Part shown: positions 46,068-57,900 of the stretch, in pieces
Layout of the letters: every line of letters begins with the position of its first letter
Position numbering within the stretch: position 1 is the first letter of the stretch
Assembly (NCBI GenBank): GCA_030386875.1
Contig: CM059576.1
Span: 64,231,581-64,295,580 of the forward strand
Direction: 5' to 3'
Length of the DNA stretch: 64,000 bases
From: Morinoia aosen
Lineage: Eukaryota; Arthropoda; Malacostraca; Amphipoda; Talitridae
The notes under the pieces: generated by a model
The model's database searches: none
What the model saw: the letters and a program-made list of their open reading frames with translations, nothing else
What the model was told of the DNA's origin: nothing
Program-made: the position numbers and the translations under genes

Positions 46068-46303
46068 CCGTACCAGATCTTCGAATAAAATATCCACAAA
46101 GAATCTATTCACTCTATAAAACCATTCGGAGACTAGCTCCATCCTCAGTAAGTCATTCAGTCAAATGTACAGTGAAAATTCATTGTCCATTTCACCAAAT
46201 TTTACTGAATGACTGAGGATGGAACTCGTCTCCAAAAGGTTTTATGGAGTGAATAGATTCTTTGTAGATATTTTATTCTAAGACCTAGTACAGTTCTAAT
46301 AAA
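46068..46303. mobile_element. Palindromic MITE, possible TA target
   Basis: The arms of about 105 bp are inverted copies: GAATCTATTCACTCTATAAA on the left against TTTATGGAGTGAATAGATTC on the right, and CCATCCTCAGT against ACTGAGGATGG. The outer ends are GAACCGTACC and GTACAGTTC with TA on both sides, as for Tc1/mariner-type MITEs (inference). Confidence 0.75.
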
Positions 46304-46984
46304 CATGATTTCAATATTAACAGCATTCTTTGTTTATAAGTTTCTAAAGACAATTCGATTAAAGAAAAATAACTTTCCTGATATTTATATCCGTGTTTTT
46401 TTAGTCATGATTTTTTCAAATGTTTTTTTAAAAAATAATTTTTTTGGGCCCATACAATATAATAGCCATGTTTTTTTTAGTCAAGATTTTTCTGTTAAAA
46501 AACAATGTTTAAAAAACAGCATTGGATTTTTAAGGTCACATAAATATATTAATATCCATGCTTTTTATTCATAATTTTGTATAAATAACATTTTTCTTTT
46601 AAAAAACAGCATGGTTTTTTAGTCACATCTCTATCAATGACCATAAGTAAAAATATGTTATTATAACACACCATTTTGGGAGTTGAAGGTCATTCACATG
46701 TATTGTAAAATAAATGAAATATCAAAGCATGAAACCGCAGAAAATGAAAAATTTCATAAAATCATGGAAAACCATCAATCAAGAAGTATGCTGTTTTATT
46801 TTGTAATTTGACATGAAAACAAATAATGTAATGTGGTTCTTTTTCTTGCTGAGTTATTTTCAGACAAAATATTAAAAAAAACCAAAATATCCACGTTTTT
46901 TTTGGCCACGGTTTTTTTGGAAAAAAACGTGTTTTTTAAAAAAAACGGCATGGTTTTTTTTGAGTCACATCTCTAGTCAGGTAT

Positions 46985-47710
46985 ACTGGAACGGAAATTG
47001 GAAAGCATCATTTCTAATGATTTTACTTCTTTGATATTAAACTTAAAAAAAGGAAAAAAGAATGCTGCTGAAATTAAATGAATTTATAGTTGCTAAAGCC
47101 CTAAAGTTGAATCATCAAGAAAGTAAAAGCTGCCACTTGCACTGAAAAGAACACAGTACCATAAAACACTGGATTTAGGCATAGTTGCATCTGAGCATAC
47201 GAAGAAACATTAGGTGACATAAATTGCTTGTTGCAGTTGTTGAATTTAGTGTTGTAGTAACATATTTGAATAGATTCAAGGAGTTTGTGCTTTGATTCCA
47301 TTGTATAAAAGTAAGAGGATAGGGGTGATAGCTACAATTTTCGAAGTTTAAGGAAATCGAGCATGGTTGGTAACCTGTGGGGCAGAGAGCTATTGAATCA
47401 TGTAAAAGAGAAAATAAAGAGTGCAGTTGGAGACAAGCTGTTCAGTTTTTGGCAGGATAAAGAGTGTGAGGATTTGATTTCAGAAGTGCAACAAATGTGA
47501 TAGAAGCAACAAGAGGTGTTTTGAGCTTACCAAGATTCAATGCAGTAGATGATACAGTTGTTCAGTAAGTGTTGGAGGAAGTGCTTAGAGTGTCTGTGAT
47601 AAGTAGTTAGGTGCTTGAGGTCATGAGTTATCACATCAGTAGCCAGGCTTTGAGAATGGAAATGGAATAAATGAATGGTATGAATTCATGTGAGTTTGCA
47701 TCAGTGATGT
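46985..47710. other. AT-rich DNA, nothing recognised
   Basis: It contains stretches with a coding-like look on the plus strand (about 47360-47500), but stops interrupt them and no family is recognised. Confidence 0.45.
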
Positions 47711-47714
47711 TTAA

Positions 47715-48150
47715 CCCCTTCCCTGGCAGAAGTGTGTACACACGTTTCCACAAAATGTTCTTTTTTCACTCATCGATGGGTATACTCATCTAAAACATAA
47801 CCTTCAAAAGCCAGCTACATACCTATATACTCGTCAATTTTAAGCCTTTGTAAGTCATTTTACGTGTAAAACGAGCATTCTCATCAAATCGTATGCTTAG
47901 CAGAGGTGACAGTGTAGAGCTGGGAAATTTCAAGGACATTGGTGCTAGACTTGCTCTGATAGCCATTGCCGTTGGATGGGTGTTGTTTGCCTCCCCATTT
48001 GCATTCATTTTTTGTAGTATTTCCAAGTGTTACCCCCAAAATGTCTAGTTCAACGGAAGATAGTGAATATGAACCCTCCCTCAGAATCTTGAATACTTCT
48101 GATAACTCTGCTAGTTCATCAGACAATGACTATTTCTTGAAAATCAAAAT
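47715..48150 (+). mobile_element. piggyBac-type element, 5' end only
   Basis: TTAA (47711-47714) is followed by CCCCTTCCCTGGCAGAAGTG. About 325 bp downstream an ATG at 48041 opens MSSSTEDSEYEPSL, then Asn/Ser/Asp-rich TSDNSASSSDND, like the acidic N-terminus of piggyBac transposases. The similarity fades after about residue 30, and no matching right end before another TTAA was found. Probably a truncated element; the family call rests on end plus N-terminus. Confidence 0.45.
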
Positions 48151-50890
48151 AAAAAATTTGTCTGTAAAGGAAGCATTTTTAACAAAAAAATTGTTGGAGA
48201 AGGGGTTGATATCACTATTTGTAAATATGCTTACAGATGTAGTTTTGTGTCAGATTAAGGAAAGGCAATTTGGTTGGAGCTGGAAATGTTGGTGACACAG
48301 GGCACAGTCATCAATACTTAGCAGCTTCTCTGTGCTAGTATTTTAACAGAAATAGCTGCGTTGATGAGAAACTTTAAATTGTTGAAAGTGCTCATAAGGG
48401 TCTGTTATTAAAAGAAACTCCAGATGAATATAAATGAGAATAGAGTTGAAAACTGTTTGAAGAAAGCGTTTCTAAAGAATTAATGTAAGTTTGAATGAAA
48501 GAAGTGAGCTGTTTCTAGTATTTAGGATTGCTTAGGACTACTAACAATAAATTAGATGAGAATTTAAAACCTAGAAGACGGTACAAAGCATGGGGAAGTT
48601 TTTAAGCAGATGTTAAGAAAAGGTGCCTGACTTTTAATGCTAAAATAGGATTGTACTGGAAGGAAATCTGACGATATGTGGTTTCATGGGTTGAATCTAC
48701 TTAATTCTCCTCTGTATTTATATTTTGTGCTGTTGTATTAATTTCTGTTTCTTTACTGAATGCTGTTTTATTTCTTTTTAGCTTCATTTGACAGTAAACA
48801 GAGAATAAGTTGAAAATAAAAATGTAATCAAAAAACATATCACTAAAATAACCTTTGAAAACCTGCCCTACTGTAAAAAGGATATCTTGTGTTATCAGGA
48901 CTCCCATTTGGTAAGTCATTTAGCTTTTATCAAAAGAAAGCTCATGTTGGCAGACTTCAATCATTACAGTTCTTAAGCATTACAGGATTAAACTATTTGT
49001 TGAGATAATGTTGAAATATAGTTAAGATCTAAAGAGTTACATTTTCTCTCCAGTTCAGACAAATATTTCTGAGTGACCTCTTGTATTGCTGTCACATTTG
49101 TACGATAGGATGCATTTACATTGCCCTACAACCAGAAGTGTTATGACTGTTTGTCCTCGTTTACCTTCAGAGCAGCAAGGGTCAGGTGGAGACCAGTGAG
49201 TTAAACATTAGGATAAACAAAATTGGTTGACTTTCAAAATCATCCATTTTATTTTTTTCTTGCTTCCAAGTAATTTTGCTACATTATTGGAGTGTTAAAA
49301 CAATTAGGCATAAGTATATTCTGAAATAAAGCTCTCAAATAAAAGTTTTCTCTTGAAATCATTGGCCACACCTGCAGCTCCAATTTGTTCAATCATCAGG
49401 TTGTTTCTAGGCAAAATTCTTTTCACTATTTACTGGTACGTTTGAAAAGTCATTACGCCCATCCATGTCTTTACTTAGTACAAGAAGTTATTGCAAATTT
49501 TTTCTCTGTTTTATGTTTTGAATCTTTTGGTGGCCATTTCATAAGTTGAACGAGAAACAGAAACTATTGAAGATTTTAATCTTTTGAGAAAATCATTGAA
49601 GTCTCTAGTACTACACTCTTTGTCAAATGCTTGCTATCACAGCCTTCATTTTTTTTAATAAACGTCCATTTGAATCTGTTTCAGGGCTGAATCTTGACTT
49701 TGAAATACGTCTAGAGAGCACAATGTTTAGCTGGAGAAGTCCCTAATAATCATGAAGCAACTAATCATCTAGTTTGCCTTAGCTGAATGGGAAATTTCCT
49801 CTGGCTGTTGAGTTACCTCACCTTTGAATAGGCCTGTGTGTTGTCTGTTTTTTCTGCAGTGCACACTTCATTTCTTTGGGTTTTCACACCTCTTCTCTAC
49901 TCTTTAGTTTTTGTTCCCGCCAAACTTTCTGGTTTAATGCATAGGGTAGCTTCTATAAGAGCATATTATGTTCATTGATGACAGGTTTTCTTTAGTCTAT
50001 ACCATTTTTTTGTCTTTCCCCTGAAAAAATTTATGCTATGTTAATAAAGCCTTATCATTTTGAATCCAAAAATTCAAACATTTCAGGGAAGAAATTTCCA
50101 GGGAAAATGTGGTCAATTTCCTGAAATACCAGTGAAATAGCCCTAGTGTAGGTTGTTTCTTGCTTAAGCAAGCACCCACTTCTTTCTATTAATTTGAAAA
50201 ATTAGGAGTCTTGAAAGCTGTATGCTTGGCAGAAAAAAATTTTGATATTGAAAATAAAGTTTTTGAAATATCATAGGAATAATTTATAAGTTTTTGCCCA
50301 AACTTACCCAAAAAAGGGTCAGAAAAAATTGCTCGAGTTAAAGAGGAAGGTTATTGAGGATGTTGCTTGGACCCTGTGACAGGAACTTATAGAGTTAAAT
50401 AATGGTAATTAGCGCACGCAGGCCTCTGCGATGTCTGATAAATCATTTCATGTATGCTAATAATTTCTCTAATTTGTTATTTATTTTAATAATCCCCCTA
50501 CTTGTTAAATTACTTTAAAATTGTGTTAGATATACTAAACTGGAAGCACTAACTGTCTTGGCACTACAGTCATCGTCAGTACCCAATGGCCTAAACAAAC
50601 TCCTACTGATGTATTCAGAATCTGGGAATTTTTGCAATGTTAGATCATTTTTTGCACATGCTGTTGATTTTTTGTTTTAAGGACAGCATCTCCTCCCAGA
50701 AATTGGAAAAGTGAGATAAAAATATTTTTAGCTGCAATGGGAGGTGCATAAGGTCATGTACATCCTGTGAAAAATGAGACTCATATGTTCTCTCTTTCAC
50801 CTGCTAGGGGGTTTGAAGAATGGGGGAGTGGGAGGGGGAACTGGTATTTTATCATGTTACACCTCCCCCTTGGCATTTTCTTCTTGGTGC
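48151..50890. other. AT-rich DNA, nothing recognised
   Basis: No terminal repeats, SINE copies or readable protein frames were found on either strand. It could hold worn-down transposon remnants, but I cannot support any. Confidence 0.45.
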
Positions 50891-50894
50891 GACA

Positions 50895-51294
50895 CCCCTA
50901 AGGGGGATACAACGGTGTAACTATGGGGATCAGCGCTCCCAGGGGGATACAACTGTTGTATCTATGGGAATTAGCGCTCCCAGGGGAACCATGTGAGGGC
51001 CTGAGCTAAAGGTTAGGTAGGCTTCTTTTTTGTTGTAATAAAATAGGTTTTTGTTTTGTTACGGACCATCTTTTTCGGTTCACTACTGTCCTGTTTTTCA
51101 CCACCTACTACTTTCTTCTTCAACTTTGATCTTGTTTCATAATCTTCTTTCCCAACTTACTGTTTCTATGCCCTTTCTGCATAGATTCCCCATTCTCTTA
51201 TCTCCATACTAAATGGTGCCTTCCTCCTTCCTCTCTTCGATACGCTCTTTTTTTGTAGCGGTTAGGGAGGCTGAAACTAACTTATAATCATAAT
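50895..51294 (+). mobile_element. SINE family 1 copy with doubled head and 12-bp TSD
   Basis: CTTGGTGCGACA flanks it exactly (50883-50894 and 51295-51306). The first head unit (CCCCTAAGGGGGATACAACG to GCGCTCCCA) is followed at once by a second head (GGGGGATACAACTGTTGTAT), then a normal body and tail TTATAATCATAAT. Confidence 0.92.
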
Positions 51295-51395
51295 CTTGGT
51301 GCGACATTGCTATGTCATCTCCTATGTCTCTGTATTACTCTATAAAGATTTCAGGGGTCTAAGCTGAACCAAATTTTTAAAAATATTTTAATTAA

Positions 51396-51606
51396 CACGT
51401 TAACTGTGATGGGTTAAACTGAAGTTCAATATTCAATACGAATTTTAATTCAATTGTAGTAATCTACTTTGAAAATAGCAAACTTGATTGGGCTGTTTAC
51501 CTTTCATTAAGTATTTATAATCAATTAGTTAGTGACTGCAGGTGGGTCAGCAGCACTTTGAAAACCACCTAAGGGACCACTGGTGGGGCCCTTTGCAGGG
51601 AATGTG
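51396..51606. mobile_element. piggyBac-type MITE, 211 bp
   Basis: TTAA lies on both sides (51392-51395 and 51607-51610). The start CACGTTAACTGTGATGGGTT and the order of internal blocks match the MITE at 6049-6270 (GGGTTAAACTGAAGTTCAAT). The right end AGGGAATGTG is more diverged than the left. Confidence 0.78.
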
Positions 51607-51700
51607 TTAAAATTGTTGTGTTTCCTTGTTTTGCCCTTTTATGGAGGTTCGTAATGTGAGATTTCAAAATGCGTCTCCTACAGTTTTTATGCCACAGTAA

Positions 51701-51920
51701 TTTTAGTATCATTGGATGCGGAAAGCCAAGGGCTTTCCAGGAAGTCCTAAGCGCCTTCACAATTAATATTTGTTCAAAAGTTATGATGTCATAAATCTGC
51801 TTTTTTTAAAACAAAACTTGCTCCCGATTTTTTCATTTTTTATATTAAAACTGGGAATTTAGGAAATGCCATAGGACTTCCCGGAATTTCCACGTCTTTC
51901 TGCATCCAATGACACTAAAA
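51701..51920. repeat. Foldback sequence, about 53-bp arms
   Basis: TTTTAGTATCATTGGATGCG at 51701 pairs with TGCATCCAATGACACTAAAA at 51901-51920, and the pairing continues through GGAAGTCCTA against TAGGACTTCC. The loop is about 110 bp. No target duplication was resolved. Confidence 0.75.
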
Positions 51921-52146
51921 TCATCGCTTCTTCTTAAAATATGTTGAAGGATATGCATTTTAAAAACCCATCATAAATCTCGTTTCTGTGGGGAAATCTT
52001 TGAATATCTCATTTTCTGTGGGGAAAATCACATTTTTTCTTAGCAGATAAACGATTTCAAATTGAATTTCCTGTCAGTATACCAAATTTCATTGCTCTTG
52101 GTTCAATAATAAAGAAAAAAGTCCGTAGGTGGTGATGCTGTCTTAA

Positions 52147-52939
52147 CCCTTTCGTTCCCAACGGGAACTCCAGTTCCCGTCGTGAACTCATCTTCCAGTT
52201 TAGGTAAATTGTCAAAATTTCAGAGTAATTCATCTAGTAGGGAAATAATTTGAAGTAAATGACAAAATTAAGGCAATTAATAATATTCCTGCATCTATGT
52301 TCTAGAACTCCAGAAGTTTGGCACATGCAATTTGCTATTGATCTCCACTCAATGTAAGCTACATGGTCTATGCAATACATTTAATACTTTTTTATTTAAC
52401 TTGAGCAAGTTTTTCATAAGAACATGTATTCACTGATAAAAATAATGCAAAATCTAAATCGATATCTTTCCTCAGATTTTTTGGCTATTTATTGGCATGG
52501 AAACATACATTTTCAAAGTATAAGTTATTTTTCAATTTAATACTTTGACCACGGAGTGGGACAAATGTGTACCACCTGGTAAATTTTTCATACATGCACC
52601 AATGTAAATGTATAAAATTTCAAACCATTTTGCAACCTTTTTTGAAGGAATTTCATCATGCCATGAAAATATTATTGAGCTCTTGCATTTTGTACATTTC
52701 TTACAAAGGACGTAAACTTATTCCAGCAAATGCATCAAATTATTAGTCTGTTTTTCACAACCTAACCAAATCAACTTCACAACACGTGCAATCAAAGTCA
52801 ACGTGTTACAAAGGAAGTAAGCACCTGCTTGTGCAGAAAAAAAAACTGCTAGGGCAATTTTGCTGACATTTCAGGGTAATGACTGAAATTACCTTAGAAC
52901 ATTTTTCTCTTATGAATTAAAGTGTTGGGAAGGAAAGGG
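52147..52939. mobile_element. piggyBac-type non-autonomous element, 793 bp
   Basis: TTAA (52143-52146) then CCCTTTCGTTCCCAAC; on the right GTTGGGAAGGAAAGGG then TTAA (52940-52943). The ends match at 15 of 16 positions. The interior is AT-rich with no transposase frame. A small palindrome, GGGAACTCCAGTTCCC, lies near the left end. Confidence 0.85.
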
Positions 52940-52943
52940 TTAA

Positions 52944-53403
52944 TTGCTGTTTGATGATTGTTTTCTGCAATTTGCACCTATTTTTTTGTTTCAATCTGTT
53001 GAACAGTTGTGTGTTACTGCCAAAAGGAGGGGATGAAGTAATAAACTAGAGCTTCTAACACTCAGAAATACTGAAGATTGACAATTTTCCAAATTTTCAG
53101 TGAAAGGTAGCAACCTCTATAATATTTATAATTGTTCTGAAATTTTATCTATGAATTTTTTTGTGAGAAAAAATATCATAGGGTATCTTCAATTTTAGGA
53201 ATGAAAATTATTGGCAAAACCTTATGTGAATAAGATATATTGTAACACAAAAAGGAATGTCATCTGTTTGAATTTTGTTTCATTTCAGAAATGGTCTTAG
53301 TTGAATCGTAATGTTCATGAACATATATGTTAATAGACATTTCTTATGTAGCATTGTTCCTCAATTTTTGCTATGCTTGAATTTACTACGCCAGGTCTCA
53401 AAG
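52944..53403. other. AT-rich spacer left of BEL-2
   Basis: Nothing recognised. The last five bases, CAAAG, do not match the five bases right of BEL-2. Confidence 0.5.
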
Positions 53404-54825
53404 TGTTGGAAATTCCGGTGCGCGTCTCTGAGTGACATGTGGGTTAGTACCTGGAGTCAGTTCGTTTGGGTGTGCTGTCTGCAAACAGAGGTGACGTCTG
53501 TCTTGGTTTGTCTTTCTTCAGGTAGGTTGTTATTGATTATAATCAAGTAATTTTTCCATCCAGTCATGGAAGGAGTGTTGTGCCGGTTTTCCGCATTTCT
53601 AGGGACCCTGCAGCGTCATGTGTCGTGAGCCTATAGGAGGTCCCTCTACCCTCTTCCTTGACCACTTTTTTTTGCTATCTTTTTATTTAAGTGTGCCTGT
53701 GATCTTCGTTTCATTTATTATTATTTATGGGTGTTATTTTGCTATACCGTTCAGAGCCTTTAAATTGATACTTAAACTTAAAGGCCCGTTGGCCACTCTT
53801 AAAGGCCCGTTGGCCACTCTTAAAGGCCCGTTGGCCACTCTTAAAGGCCCGTTGGCCACCCTTAAACAATTGACTTGCGATTGGGAGTTCCTAGACGTGA
53901 AAGAAATTCTCGCGATTTCTTGTGTTCTCCCGATCCACGTTAGGAAGTGGGATTTTCCTACGGAAAAGATTCTCCTCCTTTTTCTTTATCTATATAGAAC
54001 GGCTCTGAATGGTTACCTTTTACTTATTTTCCTATTTTTTTCCTCAAATAAACTCTTCTAATAGAGGCTCTTATCCTCACTCGGGAACAAATTCCCTAGG
54101 TGAGAATTGTTGGTGTATCCGACGTATTGTTATATGAAATCTTGGTTGTGGTGATATTTGCGTGTTCGCTTTGAGTGTTATGACCTAACGAAAGTGCCTT
54201 TGTTTCTTGTCGCCAGTATGCTCCCCCATTGCACGCCCTGCGGAGAACACCTTTTATTTGAGTGAAACCCTGCTTGCGCCGAACCATCCCTTATCTTGTG
54301 AAGCGGCCATGCGGCAGAGGTTTTCTTGGCTTGTGAGTTCTTATTAGTGGTCTTCGTTTTAGGTGCGATTTGAAAGTTTATCCTGTTCATTTAAAAATTA
54401 GGAAGAGTCATAGGCGGTTGCGAGCTTCATTTCTCGGTTAATCCTCAGATCTCGTCCTTTTCTTTCCTAGCTTTAATTCGGCGGCAGTTTTCCGAACTGG
54501 GTTGCGTCCCTCCAGCGTCGGGAAGTTCGAGCAGCGGGGATTGTCACCTGGAAACATTCCTTTTCCGTCTCAGCTGGAATTTTGACTTCTGAAAAGCCGG
54601 GAGGTATCCCGGACCCAGTGCTACATATGCCCGGTACTACCCCAGTTTAGGACCTGCACTTGCCTATCCACCTCGGACCTAACTACGTCGTTGTTTGGGC
54701 GTGATTGAGGAACTCTAGCCGGTCCAAAAGGCGACTGCTTCCTAGAGGAGTTTTGTTTCCTCGCGCCTCTGTTCCAATTGCCCGAGCTTAATAAACTTTA
54801 AATATTTCGAGAGTGTGTTTTTTCA
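53404..54825 (+). repeat. 5' LTR of BEL-2
   Basis: Same length as the 3' copy, with four units of an internal 21-bp repeat (CTTAAAGGCCCGTTGGCCAC, 53778-53861). AATAAA lies about 40 bp before its end. A 147-codon frame inside is present in both LTRs but is not considered coding. Confidence 0.93.
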
Positions 54826-54941
54826 CACTTTAATACTAGGGAATTTGATGTGCTTGCCCTTGACAGGTGCGGATTGGAGAGGAGCTGCTGCGAGACTAAT
54901 TTCCCTTGTTGTTCCCTTATACTTGCTTCTTGTGACTAGCT

Positions 54942-57900
54942 ATGGCAGAGTCTCTGGTGCAGCGCCGAGCAGTCTACAAGCGTAAGGTCACCCTGGGGTT
55001 GCGCAGCGCTGAGGATGCAGGGTCCTCCGCCGCTTTGCGGGCTCATTGCGAGGAGGTGCGCCGCAATTTGGACCAGGTGAGGGCATATGACGAGAGTATA
55101 ATCAGTCAGTTGCTGGAGGAAAAGAAAGACGATGAAGCGCTAAATAAGGAGGTAGACGCTCAGTGTGCGTATATTTCTGACATTGAAATCAAGCTGAAAT
55201 TGCTGGCGGACCCGCCTAGTGAACTCGAAGATAATTTTCCTTCCCTTAGGGAAGTTAAGTTGCCAAATCTGAAGTGCGTCGTGTTCTCTGGCGAAGGAGA
55301 CGATTTTCTGAAGTTTGCCACATTTTTGTCGCAGTTTAATGACATCGTAGGCCATAGGAAATCTCTGAGTGACTCGGCAAAGTTAACGTACCTTAAGAGT
55401 TATTTGAACGGCTACGCTTTGAAGTTGATTGAGCATTTGAGCATCAACGATAGTAATTACGAAGTTGCCTTGAACATTCTTATACTTGAGTTCTTAAAGA
55501 AAGATGCTATTGTGAATAAATTGTGCAAGGCCTTACTTGAACTAAAATGCCGGTTTGACCCTAGTTATCGTGAAACTAAGCTGTTCATCTCTGAGGTTCG
55601 CAGTATTGTAGCTGATTTAAAAAATAACGACTGTGATGTGCTTGGAGAACCTTCTGGCTTGATCTTCGTTAGCCATGTTGTTTTTGCTAAATTACCCGTG
55701 CCATTTCAGCAGGAGTTGGCTCGTAAATTAAATAATAATTACCCTCAGTTGCCTCATATTTTTGCTAACTACGTAGACGTGATCGAGACTCTCAGAATCA
55801 GAACCTCTTCTTTTCGCTCTGAAAAGACTGAGAGGCCTAAACCTTCTTTTCCTAAGCATTCTGTTTTGAGCCAGTCAGGTGGGCTCCCTCCTCCTAAGCA
55901 GAGGGGAGTCTTTGCTAATGTTGCTACTACCGCCCAAGAACGCAAGACCTGTAAATTCTGTTCCAGCCTGGGCCATAATATGCTCCATTGTAGCGCTTAC
56001 CCTACGGTAAACAGTAGGGTGGATAGGTGTACCGAGCTTAGGCTGTGCACAAAGTGCACTAGTGCCAAACATGAGGCTGGTAGGTGCAACGCCAACCTCG
56101 ATTTTGAGTGCAAGTTTTGCAAAGAGCGCTCTCATGTGGCTGCATTGTGTAGAAAGGCTAAATTAAGAGAGTTTCAGTCTAACATTTGCTTAAATTCTTC
56201 AGCTAATGCAAAATCTGTCTATATCCTTCCTACCATAACTTTACCAGTTGGGAAAGGTAAGAACGCAACCAATGTTCGGTTCCTTATAGACTCCGGGTCT
56301 CAGCGTTCATATATCTCAGCGTCGGTTCTGAGCCGCCTTGAATGTTGCGACCTCTCTCAAACTTCCACTTACCTTGTTAATTCTTTTCTTGAAAGGGGAG
56401 TGAAATCCTTTGCTGAAATAAGTCTTTTGATTGATTTGCTAGATGGCGTCAATAAATTGCAGGTGCCTGTCCTTGTCGATAAAACTTTTAAAATGTCATT
56501 CGATGTGTGTTTTTTGGGGAAGGCCGTAGGAAATCTTCAGTCTTATGTTCAGCTGGCTGACTCTTCGATGTCTACCGAGACCGATACTGTTAATTTGGAA
56601 GGGATATTAGGAGTGGACATCCTTCAGTGCTTCACCAGTTTTGAATTAGTAGATTGCATGAGAGGTACCGCCTTCCTGCTTGGATCCAGGGTCGTTCCTT
56701 GGGGAAACGTCGAGCATTTTTTAGACAAGAAGCAGGTGCCTGAGTTGTACAAGTCCCTTCATAGTTCATGTGAGGAATATAGAGCTTGCGTGAATTTTGT
56801 CCTTGATCCTCAGCCTTGTCACCCAGATCCTATCAGTAGTGTCTTACCGGGCAGTGCTGTAGAGGGTCATTTAGAGAGAATCTTTAACCTTGAATCCATA
56901 GGGATTTCTGAAGATGACTCTGTTGCTTCCTCCGATAAAGAAATTGTTCAAAAGTTTGCGGATCAGATTGAATTTAAGAATGGTAAATACCATATAGTTC
57001 TCCCATGGAATGAGAAGATTTCTCTGGTTAGAGACAACTTCATCGTTGCTCGTGCTGTACTTTCTAGAGTGATTGACAGATTGAAGACACATGGGCATTT
57101 TGAGACATACGATGAGGTCTTCAATCAGCAGCTCAGAGATGGAATATTGGAGGAGGTCCCTTGTGACGAAAGCAATTTTGAAGGGAAGGTCTTCATCCCG
57201 CACAGAGCCGTAATCAAGGAACACCCTACTTGCACTACTAAGGTTAGGCCTGTGTTAAATTGTAGCTTAAGAGTAGATGGGTGCCCTTCTTTGAACGATG
57301 CTGCCTTCCCTGGAATCGATCTGATGGGGGACTTGTTTTCGTTATTGATTCAGCTTAGACATGATGATAATATTCTGATGTCTGACATTAAGCAAGCGTT
57401 TCTTCAAATCAGGCTCTCGTTGGAGAGTGATAAAGATAAATTTTGTATCCTTTGGATTAAGAATAAGAAGCTTGTCGTATATAGGTACACTACCATCGTG
57501 TTCGGCTTCATTGCAAGCCCTTTCATCCTTAATTATGTCATAAAACACCATGTATCTAGATACCCCGCAGACTTGTGCAGTAATTTCCTGTTGAACAACA
57601 TGTATGTTGACAACCTTTTTCTCACCGGTAGTAATTCTTCGTCACTAATAGATTTGTACGAATCTTGCCGCGAAAGAATGTCGCAGGGTGGTTTTCAATT
57701 GCGAAGTTGGTTATCGAACGACAAGGCTGTCCAGGAGAGGTTGGAGTCAGATGGCGTTGCTGCGGAGAACGCAGAGGTAGCCAAAATTCTCGGTTACGAC
57801 TATAAAACAGAGTGCGATTCCCTGGCCGTGTCTGTTGATGACTCTACTCCGCCTGTTAAAGTGACGAAAAGGTCAGTCTTGTCTCATTTAGCCAAACGAT

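Larger units (their letters stand above)
43850..46980. repeat. T/A-rich satellite with orientation switches
   Basis: Imperfect tandem units of about 80-95 bp combine TATATTAATATCCATG, TTTTTTAGTCATGA, T- and A-runs, and CAGCATGG followed by TTTTTTGGTCACATAAAA. Orientation is 'forward' at about 43880-44040, reversed at about 44385-45390, forward again at about 45400-46600, with a forward remnant at 46880-46975. Two SINEs and two long hairpins interrupt it. Confidence 0.8.

Noticed and set aside
47360-47660. Coding-like plus-strand stretch
   Set aside because: Broken by stops within about 45 codons in every frame and no family recognised.
53618-54061. 147-codon frame in the BEL-2 LTR as an accessory gene
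   Set aside because: Present in both LTRs only because they are identical; contains the LTR's 21-bp repeat and has no domain.
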